From Agrypnia vestita (lineage: Eukaryota > Arthropoda > Insecta > Trichoptera > Phryganeidae): a DNA stretch of 64,000 nt. This document shows, one piece after another, positions 10,740-21,800 of the stretch. Under the pieces are notes generated by a model that was given only the letters and a program-made list of their open reading frames with translations, was not told the origin of the DNA and made no database searches. The translations under genes and the position numbers were made by a program. The stretch spans positions 37,854 to 101,853 of the forward strand of contig JADDOH010002328.1 in NCBI GenBank assembly GCA_016648135.1, read 5' to 3'. Within the stretch, counting starts at the first letter, position 1; the number at the start of each line of letters is the position of its first letter.

Positions 10740-11358
10740 TAGGTGAGGGGAGGGGGGTTAATTATTATGGGTCATCTGGAGAAGATGGAATGTTAAGTGG
10801 AAAAATATTCAAAATAGGATCATGCAAAATTTTTGTCTGTGTATTTATTATATTAGAATTAATATTAACGTTTTTCCTAATTTCAAGTATTTCTAAATTA
10901 TTTATTTGTGGGATCTGGTAGCTGAAATGTAAAAATTTTAAACCAGTGTTAATATCAAATGTATGGTCATATTCTATTAAATATTTTGCAAAATCACTCA
11001 ATATTGCTAGTTAATGCTTTGATATGTTCTTTAACCCTAGTTTCAAAATTTCTTTTTGTTTTGCCAATATAAAAATTATCAATCGTCACATTTAAGTCTA
11101 TAAACTCCTGATTTCATGATAGGATTATCACAGTCCTTGTTATTTAGTATGTATTTTTTAATTTTTTACTCGTATAAAAGGCCGGCTGAATTGAATTAGG
11201 AATATTTTTAGTTATTATTTCTGACAAATTGTTATCGACAAATAAAATTTTATGCCATTGTTTATTTATAACTGTTGACATGGGATATTGTTTAAAAAAT
11301 TTTTGTTTTATCTTTTTATGTAATAAATTATCTATTAATTTAGTAGAATAAACATTAT
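10740..11358 (-). pseudogene. Penelope-like element, GIY-YIG endonuclease part
   Basis: Minus-strand translation gives SGVYRLKC, then (after a one-base shift) DNFYIGKTKRNFETRVKEH, the signature of the GIY-YIG nuclease carried by Penelope-like retroelements. The following SDFAKYLIEYDHTFD resembles the family's C-terminal part. The frame upstream joins the reverse-transcriptase part at 13196 once the inserted LTR and one copy of its 5-bp duplication are ignored. The copy is decayed by at least one frameshift. Confidence 0.8.
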
Positions 11359-11363
11359 AATAT

Positions 11364-13190
11364 TGTAACGAACAGGATGAATGATAGCCCTGAAAAGGGC
11401 CTCCTCAAAGAAGATGACATTGCCGAGTTCCATGGTTCGCTGCGGGCACCGATCAAGGCGGACCTGTGACGTCATCTTGTTCACGGGCGACCGGGCAGGA
11501 CGCCGGTGCGTCATCACCACCCTGAGGACCATAACGACGGGTCCTATGCTTTGATAAATTTGTGAACAAATTTATGTATGAAAATTTATAAAAATAAATA
11601 GTTGTAACATGTTTTTAAATTATTACATATTATTGTAAGAACCTAAATATTGACATATATGTATGTACTTTGTCACATGTTTATTTTTAATAAACGAGAA
11701 AATCGCTGTTGCGATAGACCGGGGTGGTGAGTGTAGCCAACTGTATGGCATAAAAACAGATATAAGAAATATTATTGAATATTTCCGAGTGACGGCCAAC
11801 TGTATGGCGGAAAGACAGATACAGGAAATATTATTTCCTACGGCTAACTGTATGGCCTGACAGACAGAATTGTGAAATATTGTTTAATATTTCAACATAT
11901 GTATCCGAGGACAAAGAGTTGGTATGCGAAGGAAAATCGGGCTGCAGACCGATTGTTTCCGATAAGTCGCGAAGCCCTGTCTTGTCAGATCTCGGAGAAA
12001 TCTACATATAACTTACAGTGTTTTATAGGCCTAGCGACGGGGCTCATCACTGATAAGGTCCCGGGCGCGACAGCCACCGAAAAACGGTATTTGTGCCAAC
12101 AAATACGAGAATTTTCGACCCAAAATTGATTTTCTTATATTTACGAAAAACGAGGGTTTTTTTCAATAAAATTGGTATCAAACCATAATATTTTTGCTAA
12201 ACAAAGTCATTTAGACTAAAATCTGAAAGAAGATCATGTAAATAAAAAAGTAAAATTTTTCTCATTTTTTACGTAACCACTATCAGCAGTGATCCAATGA
12301 CAATAAGGGTCATTTTTCAGTCAAAACTTCAAAACTGTCCTACGGACGCTACAACAGTCGGATCAACTTAAAACATTTTTTGTTGAATTTCTCTATCCAT
12401 TTTACATGTTTTTACATACCTACCTTGTCAGGGGCGCACCTGAAAAATAAATTAAATTTAATTTTTTGCAACCCACTTTGAAATATTTATAAGTATCTGA
12501 AATTTTATTGTACATAACTAAAACTGATATCAAAAGTTATACCCATGTGGGCTCTTTGTAAACTGCATTAACAAACATGTATAAAACATAGTTAACAATT
12601 TTTATAAATTTAATTGTGAAATTTTCCTGAGCAAATACCGCTGCGATCGGTATATATTTTTTAATAAAAAACTAACTTCGGTCTTGCGGGTCCAGGCAAT
12701 TACGTCATGCTATAAGCAAGACATAGCACCATGTAAATGACGTGATAAAAACCCCGGTGGGGTGGCGTAAAAATTCTAAATAATTTTTGAATTCTGTAAA
12801 TAAAACTTTCCGAGCTATTTTTTAGATAATTTCGCGTGCGCGAACGCGGGATAAAAACTCTCTGTGATTGGCTCGCGGAAATAAGCCGGGAGGTATTAAC
12901 TTTGTGTATAAATTAAACTTCCGTCGGCGTACAGATTCATTCCGTTCTGTGCTTTATACGCCGTCTGGACCACTTCACCTGACTTTTATTCAACACCTCT
13001 GACCTCTGTTTTTTGGATTTTGGAACCTCGACTGGACTACCTGCAACCGGACAATTCACTTTTGTGAATTTTTAGAACAACCACTGTCAGCGGGTTTACG
13101 ATTACCACTGTACAGCTTTGGTTTACGAGTACGGGAGAGTCGAGTACGGGAGACCTGCGCATCATATCTTCGCGTATTCTGTACGGAACA
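11364..13190 (+). mobile_element. Solo LTR inserted into the Penelope-like element
   Basis: The element begins TGTAACGAACAGG and ends GTACGGAACA, giving TGT...ACA ends. It is flanked on both sides by AATAT (11359-11363 and 13191-13195), a 5-bp target duplication typical of LTR retrotransposons. Skipping it and one AATAT restores continuous Penelope coding across the junction, which proves insertion. At 1,827 bp it has no primer-binding site or gag/pol sequence, so it is a solo LTR left by recombination. A promoter lies near 12907. The superfamily (Gypsy or Bel-Pao) cannot be decided. Confidence 0.85.
12907..12943 (+). promoter_or_regulatory. LTR core promoter
   Basis: TATAAATT at 12907-12914 is followed 32 bases later by an initiator-like TTCATT (A at 12939). 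A GC-richer stretch with GCGCGAAC and GATTGGCT, a CCAAT-type motif in reverse, lies just upstream (12830-12880). The remaining 250 bp to the LTR end would be R-U5. Confidence 0.5.
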
Positions 13191-13195
13191 AATAT

Positions 13196-13990
13196 GCTAT
13201 CTGTTTAGTAAGATTTAATTCAGATGTAAAATTAAGATCAGATAAAGGGATTGTAATTAATCTATGTAACATGGAGTGAAACGCCGCAAGTTTTTGGGAA
13301 AAGGGATGATTCGATGAATTGTGTTTAACGATATCCGTGTACGTTGTACGTGTCTTTTCTAAAAATGTTGAATTCTATTTTGTTATTTGTCAAAGTTAAA
13401 TTTAAATCTAAGAAATTTAAACTCTTATCTTTACCTATTTCTAATATGAATTGAATGTTTTTATGTAATTTTTTGAGAAAATTTAAAAATATATTTTATT
13501 GCCTTTCTGTCCCTAACCATATGCAAAATATGTCGTTAACATATCTTTTCCAACAAAATACATTTTTTAATAAAAGTGCACCACTATTAAAAATTCTTTC
13601 TTCTAAATTATTAACGAAAATATCTGCAATTAAAGGGCTTGTGCTACTTCCCATCGCTAAGCCATCTTTCTGTTTAAATATTATGTTATTGAATTGAAAA
13701 TAGTTCTGTTTAAATATGACATCAAATAATAATGTTAAATCATAAACTTGGTCTTTTGTCAAATTTGAATAATTTAACAAATTAGTGATAATTGTTTTAC
13801 TTTCTTCAATTGGAATGCTCGGGAATAAATTAATTCCATCAAAGGACACCAATAAAGCGTGGTTTGGAATTTCTATATCTTGTAGACAATTAACTAATTC
13901 TAAAGAATTCTTAACCGTGCATGTTGGTTGGAAAACATCTCAAAGCTTATTATATATAGTTGAGGCTTAGTAATGATGACCGCTATCATT
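13196..13990 (-). pseudogene. Penelope-like element, reverse-transcriptase part
   Basis: The minus-strand frame 13852-13496 contains VSFDGINLFPSIP (catalytic Asp region), KQKDGLAMGSSTSPLIAD and RYVNDIFCIW, the order found in Penelope-like polymerases. The usual YVDD box reads YVND here, so one catalytic aspartate is lost. Further right in minus orientation the sequence gives INFLDL-like SLNFLDLNLTL and, after a frameshift, HPFSQKLAAFHSMLHRL, both typical of the family. Upstream (13860-13960) it continues as NSLELVNCLQDIEIPNHALL. With the endonuclease part at 10740-11358 this is one element of about 1.6-2 kb before insertion of the LTR. Confidence 0.85.
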
Positions 13991-15002
13991 TACAAAATCT
14001 TTGATCATTATTTACGGTCGTCTTCATTTTTATTACAGTATCACGAAAAAGAAAACTTCAATTATTATTAATTTTTTCTTATGCTTTATTTATCAATAGT
14101 ATTATTTGTACATGTACAAATTATTGTTTAGTTTAGTATATCCTTAAAAAAACATCTAATTTACCCAGATACAGGTAGATACCTACTTACGTAGCATATG
14201 GGTTAGATTTAAAATAATTTTAATTATGGTTGTAGGTACTATTTATAATATTCTGGTATTTTTGAATAAAATATTTATAATAATGCAGGTAAACATTTTC
14301 TCACCTGATTATCTTTACAAGAAAATACATAATAATATACACATAAAAAACCTGTGCACATATCTGATTTTTTGGCGAAATAAATAGTTACATATTTATC
14401 TGTTCGTATGACCTTTCAGGTTGAATGGCTGCTTTATACGTTATACATCCAACATTGGGTGTGGATACACGTCACAAAAAATATTCGCACTATGTAGGTT
14501 ACATGTTACATATTGTAAAAACACTCGAAACAAAGGACTGAAGTTCTCATTTGTACATTGGCTATCTAATTTTTATGCAAATGCTTTCCGCATACTTAAA
14601 AAAGAAACAAAGTGAACACCGCGTCACTTCCGCTGCGCCGCGCGGCGGAAGCACTTGTTAGCGCGGAGTCGTTTGTTCCATGACGGCACACTTCTGCTTC
14701 CTCCGCGGGCCGCAAGAAAGTTGACGAATGCTCCGCCACTAAATATGTAATCGATTCCTTCAAATCTGACGACGGTTGGAAATTAATTCAGACTGCATTT
14801 CATTTCATTTACAGAGGGACCCAAATCACAATAATAAAAACGGACGGAAATAATTATTTGTATGTGTGTGTGTGGTTATGCAGCATGCGTTTTAGGGTGG
14901 GTCACCGTTGCAAGAAAAAAAAATCTGTTTTCCATCTGCCACAGCAATAAAAGTGTGACAAATAATGTTTTTAACCTACGTATAATATTTGATTGCTTGA
15001 TT
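13991..15002. other. No gene recognised
   Basis: AT-rich DNA with one GC-rich patch at 14620-14730, where CTTCCGC and GCGGCGGAAG can pair around a short loop. A weak 'tacacgtcacaaaaa' word near 14466 resembles the tail of the SINE at 40040-40200. No coding signal was found. Confidence 0.4.
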
Positions 15003-15050
15003 GAGATAGAAAATAATATCCCATTACAATGGGATATTATTTTCTATCTC
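15003..15050. repeat. Perfect 23-bp palindrome
   Basis: The arms, starting GAGATAGAAAATAATATC, are exact reverse complements over 23 bp around a two-base centre (AC). It will extrude as a hairpin in either strand. No terminal duplication or larger element was found around it. Confidence 0.9.
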
Positions 15051-15059
15051 CGAATTGAT

Positions 15060-15795
15060 TATAAATAATATATGTTTCACAAGAAAATGTTCACAAAAAA
15101 TACAATTCTGTTATTATTATTATATTACAAATTGCGCAAAAATCTTTCGGCAACATATGTTTGACAGTAGGAATGGGAGCTTTAGACTATATTTCTTTAA
15201 TTTTCATCTCAACAAAATTACACCTATGATCAGAAAAATTGTCCATATATGAAGAAAGTAACAATATAAAGTATCAAGAAAGTAAAGATTACTTATTGAA
15301 ACCCTAACTGAAACTTATCTCAAAAAAACAATCGAATAATTGATTTCAATCCGAAAGGCAGATAAAGTTAACAGAATGTAATAATATTCCACACATTTTA
15401 TTTTGAGACAATTTAGCACCTTTACATTGCTATGCCCCATTAAAAAGTAGATTTTTTTGTCCAACCGTAATGCGTATTTGACGCGGGTTGTAGTTAACTA
15501 AAGGTTGCAGCCTTCAAAATAACCAAAATTTTCAAGAAATCACCTATTCCTAAACTTATATTCTTATACGACCTTTACACGTTGAGCCTACTAGCTAATA
15601 AAAATTATTAAGTTAAATTTTACAACATAACAATATAGCTTAATTAAAAAAGGTTTACAAGCAGCATTTTTTATTGTTTTCGATTTAAGCATATAAATTA
15701 CTCATCCATAAAAACCAAGTTTTTATTATACTCCCTTTCTCATTGAAACACGTTTACTCCACGCGACGGGCTAGAAATTTAAACAATATATAAAT
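15060..15795. other. AT-rich sequence, nothing recognised
   Basis: No reading frame of note, no RNA gene and no match to other repeats in the window. It contains ordinary poly-A and poly-T runs. Confidence 0.45.
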
Positions 15796-15992
15796 CAGAA
15801 TATTTTGAGTTTGTTCAAATCTTTCAGAACAGTGCTGGATTTATGTCACAGAGACATTATTAATCAATTAATGTATATTATAGATATTAATCAATTAATG
15901 TATATTATAATATACATTAATTGATTAATAATGTCTCTGTGACATAAATCCAGCACTGTTCTGAAAGATTTGAACAAACTCAAAATATTCTG
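15796..15992. repeat. Long palindrome with duplicated centre
   Basis: The left arm from CAGAATATTTTGAGTTTG and the right arm ending in its reverse complement match over about 85 bp with essentially no mismatch. The word 'attaatcaattaatgtatatta' is present an extra time in the centre, leaving a loop of about 28 bases. The outer part (CAGAATATTTTGAG...ACTGGATTT) is related to 48160-48210, so the palindrome was built from the terminal part of a dispersed repeat. Confidence 0.85.
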
Positions 15993-16229
15993 AATTGTAA
16001 ATACTGGTAAAAAAGGAATTTAACAAAAATTGGAAATAATATTTCCTGGCGTATCCTAGTGTAATGCAAGTATTCGGATGAATTTCATTACACATTAATA
16101 AAGTATATTGCTTCTAAAATTCCGTAAATCAATTGTAGATTTTCTCATTAGCGACATCTGTGGGGATTTAGGGGAATGAAAATGGCTTTGTACAGGCCGC
16201 GTGGATAAGGCGCTTACAACTCATATATG

Positions 16230-16465
16230 AAAGCTTCACGCAATTTGAACATATATACAACTTCCAAAAAAATGAATAAGCATGGTATATTCTATCATGG
16301 GTGGAAATGGTGAATGTTACAATTGTGTAAAGTGATCACTTAAGCCAACCAATAAAAAGACAGGTCATAAGTCCTGTTACACCCAAAAAGATTTCTATAC
16401 CTACTTTCCCATAATTAATACAGTTTCGTCTCTGTGAGATATCTATAATATACATTAATATATAA
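16230..16465 (+). repeat. Dispersed repeat family, copy A
   Basis: Shares, in order, AACTTCCAAAAAA, TCTATCATGGGTGGAAATGG, GTGTAAAGTGATCACTTAAGC, ACACCCAAAAAGA and CGTCTCT with the reverse complement of 48245-48440. The motif GTAAAGTGATCACTTA contains a near-palindrome. The neighbouring palindrome (15796-15992) carries the other end of the same family. Confidence 0.75.
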
Positions 16466-16569
16466 ATCGTTTAAATTTCGAAAAATCCAAAATTATACTA
16501 TAATTATTAATTTTTTTTAAACGAAAATTTGTTCCATCATTGTTATCGTCGCCACGAATCTGCCTGCCA

Positions 16570-17320
16570 TGTTTCCAAAGTTTTTTCGGCAGACAAGCAG
16601 ACAAGCCGACAAGCAGACAAACAGACGCTACGAGTTAAAAGAAAGGGAGTAATAATGAAGAAAGTACCCATATTATCTATACCTATAAAACTCGATGTCT
16701 GTCTGTTGTCTATACAATTCCACACCGTTTATCCGATTCTCTTCAAATTTTGCATACTTATGCTTTAGGACCCGGCAGGTAGCATGGGTAACATTTCCCC
16801 CCTATTCTCATACCCCTTCTCCTCCCCTGACATATTTTCAATGCAAATCTGTACCGTTTGACCGATCAGACTCAAAAATTTGGAAACTTATTTTTCAGGA
16901 CTCGGCGGGTAACATATGTGACATTTCCTGCCTATTATTTTACCCCTTCTCCTCCCCCTGACATATTTTCGCTGCAAATCTGTACCGTTAGACTGATCCG
17001 ACTAGAAATTTGGAAACTTCTTCTTAAAGACTGGGCGAGTAATATATTCGACATTTCCCCCTATTCTTTCAACCCTTCCCCTCCGCTGATATATTTTCGA
17101 TGCAAATCTGTACCATTTGACCGATCGGACTCAAAATTTGGAAACTTATTCTAAAGGACTCGCCGGGTAACATAAGCGAAATTAATCTCATATTCTTTTA
17201 ACCCTTCCCATCCCTTGACATATTTTCCATGCAAATCTATACAGTTTGACATACCGAACTCAAAATTTGGAAATTTATTCTAAAGGCGGGTAACATGTGT
17301 GACATTTTCCCTCTATTAGA
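16570..17320 (-). repeat. Internally tandem-repeated dispersed element, copy 1
   Basis: In minus orientation this belongs to the same family as 24950-25440 and 21900-22440. Units of roughly 105-145 bp each carry 'cctgacatattttc', 'tgcaaatctgtacc', 'ccgatcggactcaaaatttggaaac' and 'cgggtaacat' (plus-strand wording). About five units are present. The element end near 16690 (TATACCTATAAAACTCGATGTCTG) matches the reverse complement of the copy at 25410-25435. At 16590-16622 an ACAAGCAG/ACAAGCCG minisatellite adjoins it. Apparent open frames here are repeats, not genes. Confidence 0.75.
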
Positions 17321-17795
17321 ACCTGTGGACGGATCCCACGGCCGAGCGCAAAGTCTAGATTATAAAGGAATATTTGGATTGACGAACACCACGCGCAGAC
17401 TACAGCATAGGGCGTGCGGAATATAGGCTGGTATCCAGTACATAATAGGAACTTAGCGCTAGAATTGCACAACACCACGCAATATCTATTTCTAACTTAT
17501 TTTTTAATGCAATAGTATACCCGATCTGCCGGTCAGCCAGGTAAGGTAATTCCCGGTCGATTAACACACAAATATACTAAATGATATAAAACGCACACAG
17601 AATATTCGGAATGTAAATTATCGGAAAGCAGCTACTCGAAGACGATTTCTCCGAGCAGTAACTGAAGCTAATAATTAACGTCTTTCATCAGATGCGTTTG
17701 TGCCCAGATTAGTTTAATCGCATTCTTTCAGTGATCATACAAATAGTGAATTACGTGGGTGAATACACGAACAGTGTGAATATAAAAACGAATAA
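17321..17795. other. No gene recognised
   Basis: A 67-aa open frame on the minus strand (17275-17478) and GC-moderate sequence, but no family resemblance. It could be part of a mobile element inserted beside the tandem repeat. Confidence 0.35.
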
Positions 17796-17889
17796 TCTAT
17801 ATATTAATTACCTTAACCAATGTCGTACGTTTCTGCATTTGGATGATGATTTTTATTTGTATACAATAATTTTGAAATGGTGCACATTG

Positions 17890-17962
17890 GGATATGTGGC
17901 GCGGCGGATAGCACGTCTGACTGCGGATCGGAAGATGTCGAGTTCGAATCCTGGCAGGATCG
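17890..17962 (+). pseudogene. tRNA-like (Arg-type) segment, unit 1
   Basis: A cloverleaf can be outlined: U8/G9, a D-arm (GCGC...GCAC), an anticodon stem TCTGA/TCGGA with loop CTGCGGA (anticodon would be GCG, Arg), and a T-arm with loop TTCGAAT. The acceptor stem (GGATATG with CAGGATC) has two mismatches and wobbles, and the D-stem has a mismatch, so a functional tRNA is unlikely. A T-rich polymerase III terminator follows at once. Box B reads AGTTCGAATCC. Confidence 0.55.
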
Positions 17963-18165
17963 ATTTTTTTTACGGTCGAGAATATTTTTTTTGTTGAAAT
18001 TTTAATTACATTTTTGGTTTTGAACATTAATTTATTATATTAATTTTTTTATGTAACAAACCAAATTAAACAAAGAATATTAATTACTCTAACCAATGTC
18101 GTACGTTTCTGCATTTGGATGATGATTTTTATTTGTATACAATAATTTTGGTATGGTGCCAATTG

Positions 18166-18238
18166 GGTTGTGTGGCGCGGCGGGTAACACGTCTGACTGC
18201 GGATCGGAAGATGCCGGGTTCGAATCCTGGCAGGGTCG
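18166..18238 (+). pseudogene. tRNA-like (Arg-type) segment, unit 2
   Basis: Second copy of the same tRNA-like segment. Box B is a perfect GGTTCGAATCC and the T-stem CCGGG/CCTGG pairs well. The acceptor (GGTTGTG with CAGGGTC) depends on three wobbles and has one mismatch. The anticodon loop is unchanged (CTGCGGA). A run of nine T follows. It could still be transcribed by polymerase III as a SINE head. Confidence 0.55.
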
Positions 18239-18349
18239 ATTTTTTTTTACGGTCGAGAATGTTTTTTTTGTTGAAATTTTAATTACATTTTTGGTTTTGA
18301 ACATTAATTTATTATATTCATTTTTTTATGTAACAAACCAAATTTCAAT

Positions 18350-18830
18350 TTCAATTTTTCAATTTCAATTTTTATTTATTACATAATATGTACATTACAA
18401 ACTTTGTGTTCAATGCATACATATTATTAACTTACATTTAAAAATATACATATACACATATACATACACATCCATATACACATATACATAAACACATATG
18501 TATACATACACACACATATACATATTGTGTATTAAAATAATAATTTATTATTAAACAATTATTAAACAATTAAAAGTGACCTGTACAATCTGGTCAAAGG
18601 TGTAGGAGAATCCTGCTTCGGAAAACCCCCTCAGACACATGGAATATATCAATATCCAAAGCGATCTTGTTCAGCATAGCTGTAGCTTTTCCAACAGGCA
18701 TAACCATCGGCAGGATGGTCCTGTATATTGGAATGTGAAACAATCTATGCTGACGATGTCTAAGGTAATTATCAGGAACATACAAACCAATGCTCTGCAT
18801 AATTTCAGTATTGTCGATCATACCGATACG
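18350..18830 (-). pseudogene. LINE C-terminal fragment with 3' tail
   Basis: The minus-strand frame at 18594-18821 reads NYLRHRQHRLFHIPIYRT, then DIDIFHVSEGVFRSRI, a pattern I know from the C-terminal ends of insect LINE proteins ('RHRLFxVPxxRT ... DIF ... FRxxI'). On its 3' side lie a CA/TA microsatellite (18430-18530) and TTGAAAT repeats (18345-18372 in plus wording), a typical LINE 3' terminus. 5'-truncated and dead. Confidence 0.5.
18430..18530. repeat. ACATAT-type microsatellite
   Basis: About 100 bp of interrupted (ACATAT)n and (CACA)n, such as TATACACATATACATACACA. It sits within the 3' region of the neighbouring LINE fragment. Confidence 0.9.
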
Positions 18831-18934
18831 ATCATACGATAATAATTAAACAAAGATTATTTTTTTATAATGTTGTATAAAAGTAATCAACACTGCGAGA
18901 AGAGAAGGGAGTAGGTACCTACCTATTGAACTAT

Positions 18935-19391
18935 GGTTTACTCCGCTCTGACTTATTAATCGGTTAGAAATTTTGAATAAATACTTTGTCTTAATTATAT
19001 CTAAACTACCCGTAATTAAAAGTGGAAATTTACCAGATACAATTGACCGCGAAGTGGCTGACGTAGGCATAGGTAAACAATTGTGTTTGCTGCACAGCAA
19101 ACACATTTAGCCGCGAAGCGGCCACAATAGCAAAAATGGAAGTTTGCCAGATACAATTGGCCGCGAAGCGGCCACAATAGCAAAAATGGAAGTTTGCCAG
19201 ATACAATTGGCCGCGAAGCAGCTGACGTAAGCATAGGTAAACAATTGTGTTTGCTGCACAGCAAACACAATTGGCCGCGCAGCGGCTATCGCTGGCCGCG
19301 GAGCGGCCATCATTGGCCGCGAAGCGGCCACAATAGCCGCCCGCAGCGCCTAGCAGTAAGCTATCGGCGAAGCCGATTGCTTTCCTGCTAG
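18935..19391 (+). mobile_element. Helitron-like repeat with GC hairpins, copy 2
   Basis: The segment is a string of palindromes such as GGCCGCGAAGCGGCC (six or more). 'ccagatacaattggccgcgaagc' blocks repeat every 60 bp or so. Its right end has a short stem-loop ATCGGC-GAA-GCCGAT (19363-19377), then ten bases, then CTAG (19388-19391) followed by T. That is the arrangement of a Helitron 3' terminus (hairpin, then CTRR, host T). No Rep/helicase sequence is present, so it would be non-autonomous. The 5' end (TC after A) was not pinned down. Confidence 0.5.
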
Positions 19392-20879
19392 TATGAATAA
19401 TTTGTATATAGGATCCCTCTAGCGCCGGATAGCAGGTAGTACCGGAAAAATCACGTCAAAACATGAAATAATGCTCTTATTAAATAAAAATATTAAGTGT
19501 CCAAATGAAACATTATTATGAAATTATTCTTTTTACTAAAAGCCTTAAGTGTCCGGTACTGGAGGGACTCCTCCTACTGTATTCTTCGAGATATTGGAGC
19601 TTGGAACCGAGGTTCTAACTGAAGAGTATGCTTTGTTTCCTGTAGTCACACTTTTGAGGGGTTGGACGAAGGCTGGAGGCTCATCAAGGCTGCCTTCGGT
19701 GGAAACCATGGCATGTCTACTATGATGGATGATAAAGTGGTACTTGGACGTCTATAACTGAATGTTCAAAGACTGGATCCAGTATTTTGACCGCTCCACT
19801 CAACGCTTTTCTTAAATGTGTATCTTTTATTTAAATAAATTTACTTATAAGTATGTATTCTTATAAGAACGTGTCCAATATAGTAGGTAGTTTGAAAAAA
19901 AAATTCTACCCCAACAAGTGTACCTATCGAGCGTGAAATTGACTTTGTCCTAATACAATCGGGTCTAAAATATTTTTATAGTAAATATATTTAAAATGCC
20001 AATCATTTTCATTCTATTTTCAACCTTAAAATTCTACTGACTCACGTCCTGTTGAAATAATCATAAATACTGTTTTTTGTCAGAAAAGCGTCTTAATTTA
20101 GTACTTAACTACGCACAATGTTCCCATACAGTTGTGACACTAAAACACCTATCGCTTGTAGAAAGGTAGGCGGGTATCATTAACAAATTGCTAGACCTAA
20201 TAAAACACTGTCCCTTTCACACCCTCGAGGTACATTGTCTTATGTTTCATTTATATCAATAAAACTCAACTGTAACCCACTATGGGCAAACTGCAGAAAA
20301 TTATAAAAAAAACAATTTTAAACCGCAAGCATGAATGTTACACGGAAAGATTGCTTAAAACATTTTTATTGTGTGCCCTAATATTATACTCTACATGCAA
20401 TTCATCTCTACATATCAATCTTGGAAGATGTAATTTAGTTACACTGCGGAAAGATGCGAGATTTACTTGAGAGCTAAATTTGACACGCTCGAAAAAAGGT
20501 TTAGAACTACTCAATACCTGTTAATAATTCAGGAACAATTTAATGGTGATATTTTTATTCAATCCATTTACTGGTACGCCGCGAGTTGGAGATGTTTTTT
20601 TTATCGTCTGCTTTCATGTTCCGTCCTTCTTACACCCTTGTACAGCCCGGCCAGATAAAGTTGTCTCCCCGGACTTCACGATGCCATAACAATAAATTAG
20701 CCACGAAGTCCGATGGGTTCCCGATACGTACGAGTATCGGCACTCGCGGCCAGATTCTCGTCCTACGCTTCTACCGCTGGACGCTGGACTCGGGACACTG
20801 GTGCCGATGGTGGGTTCTTTCAGTATGTCCGTACTGTGATGGAAGAAATTTTCATCGACACTATCTAAAAAGAGAGATT
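19392..20879. other. No gene recognised
   Basis: Includes a GC-moderate stretch at 19550-19760 and another at 20580-20915 that is open on both strands for about 100 codons. The peptides resemble nothing I know. The left end of the Harbinger-like element begins at the right edge, and the second open stretch may belong to that element's flank. Confidence 0.35.
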
Positions 20880-21344
20880 CAGGCTCGATTGTTTCAAGTT
20901 GGATCAAAGTCACGGTAGAGTTTAAACTCGAGTTTTTAACAACTTTTTCCTAAAACGGGTTGTTTTAACATGGATTAAGCGGAATCTGTCAGAAAACTCC
21001 AAGCGAATATTTGAGTTTTTACTCTCGATCAGACGCGCATGCGCAGTGCTCGAATCAATTGACATCTGTCAATAAAATCTTTTTTTTTTAATTTTCGACA
21101 TTTTTAATACTTTGTCGAAATATACAATATTATGTAGCGTGACACAGACTTTTCTAATCCTACAGTATATCCTTAACAGGAGAAGTAATTTACTTGGACC
21201 TCGAACAATACTTTTTTGTCGGAAGAAATTGATTTTTTCGAAATGAATTTTACCGCAGGGCATTGTCGACAATATTTTTATTCAAGGTTTCTATTTCTAT
21301 TGGGTTTTGATAATGTTACATTTATATCGGTGAAAGGTGCGTAG

Positions 21345-21800
21345 GTGATGTATCTGAAACACTATTTATTGAACTGCGGAGAGGGTCAGCCATTACCAGA
21401 TCAATGGCTCCTCAGACCACATTTTAATCAGTCGAAGAGCATTATAAAAATCAGAAATATATTTGTCAGTATGTCCAAACAAAATATCAAGTTACGACAA
21501 ACGGTACTAGGTACCAGATTTGGTAATCGCTATATTGTAGGAGACCGGGATTATACCCTTGAACCATATGTACAGCAATTTTTAATGCTACAACGCGCTG
21601 GAAGGCCCAATTAATTGCGGTCCGGCAAAAACACCTAGATTTTAAAGAAATCAGAAAGATGTATTGCGACCTCACTGGATTGGGGGCCGGAATCTTCAGT
21701 ATGCAGAACCAGTGACATGGCCAATGGACTACGAACTTCGATGTTATTTATTAATATTGTCGGTTTGGTCATGTAGAACTAATGAACAAGTAAAGGATGG
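21345..21800 (+). pseudogene. Harbinger nuclease-like remnant
   Basis: Plus-strand translation gives LGTRFGNRYIVGDRDYTLE followed by PYVQQFLMLQRAGRPN. This resembles the HARBI1-type DDE nuclease region around 'LLGDSGYPLEPWLLTPF', with the second acidic residue in GD. Stops and frameshifts follow at once and the first and third acidic positions are not identified. Its position between Harbinger-type terminal repeats supports the call. Confidence 0.4.

Larger units (their letters stand above)
17802..18345. repeat. 276-bp tandem duplication carrying tRNA-like units
   Basis: The word TGTCGTACGTTTCTGCATTT occurs at 17821 and 18097, a period of 276 bp. Each unit runs from 'ttaattac..taaccaatg' through a tRNA-like segment and a T-run to 'atgtaacaaaccaaatt'. 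Differences are scattered (a dozen or so). The unit looks like a tRNA-derived SINE or a duplicated tRNA pseudogene with its flanks. Confidence 0.85.

Noticed and set aside
19107..19391. Open frames through the GC palindromes
   Set aside because: Frames on both strands are a product of repeated GCCGCGAAGCGGC and low stop density; peptides are repetitive.
20586..20918. 110-codon plus frame and 99-codon minus frame
   Set aside because: Both strands are open in a GC-moderate patch; neither product is recognisable. Kept only as an unidentified patch.
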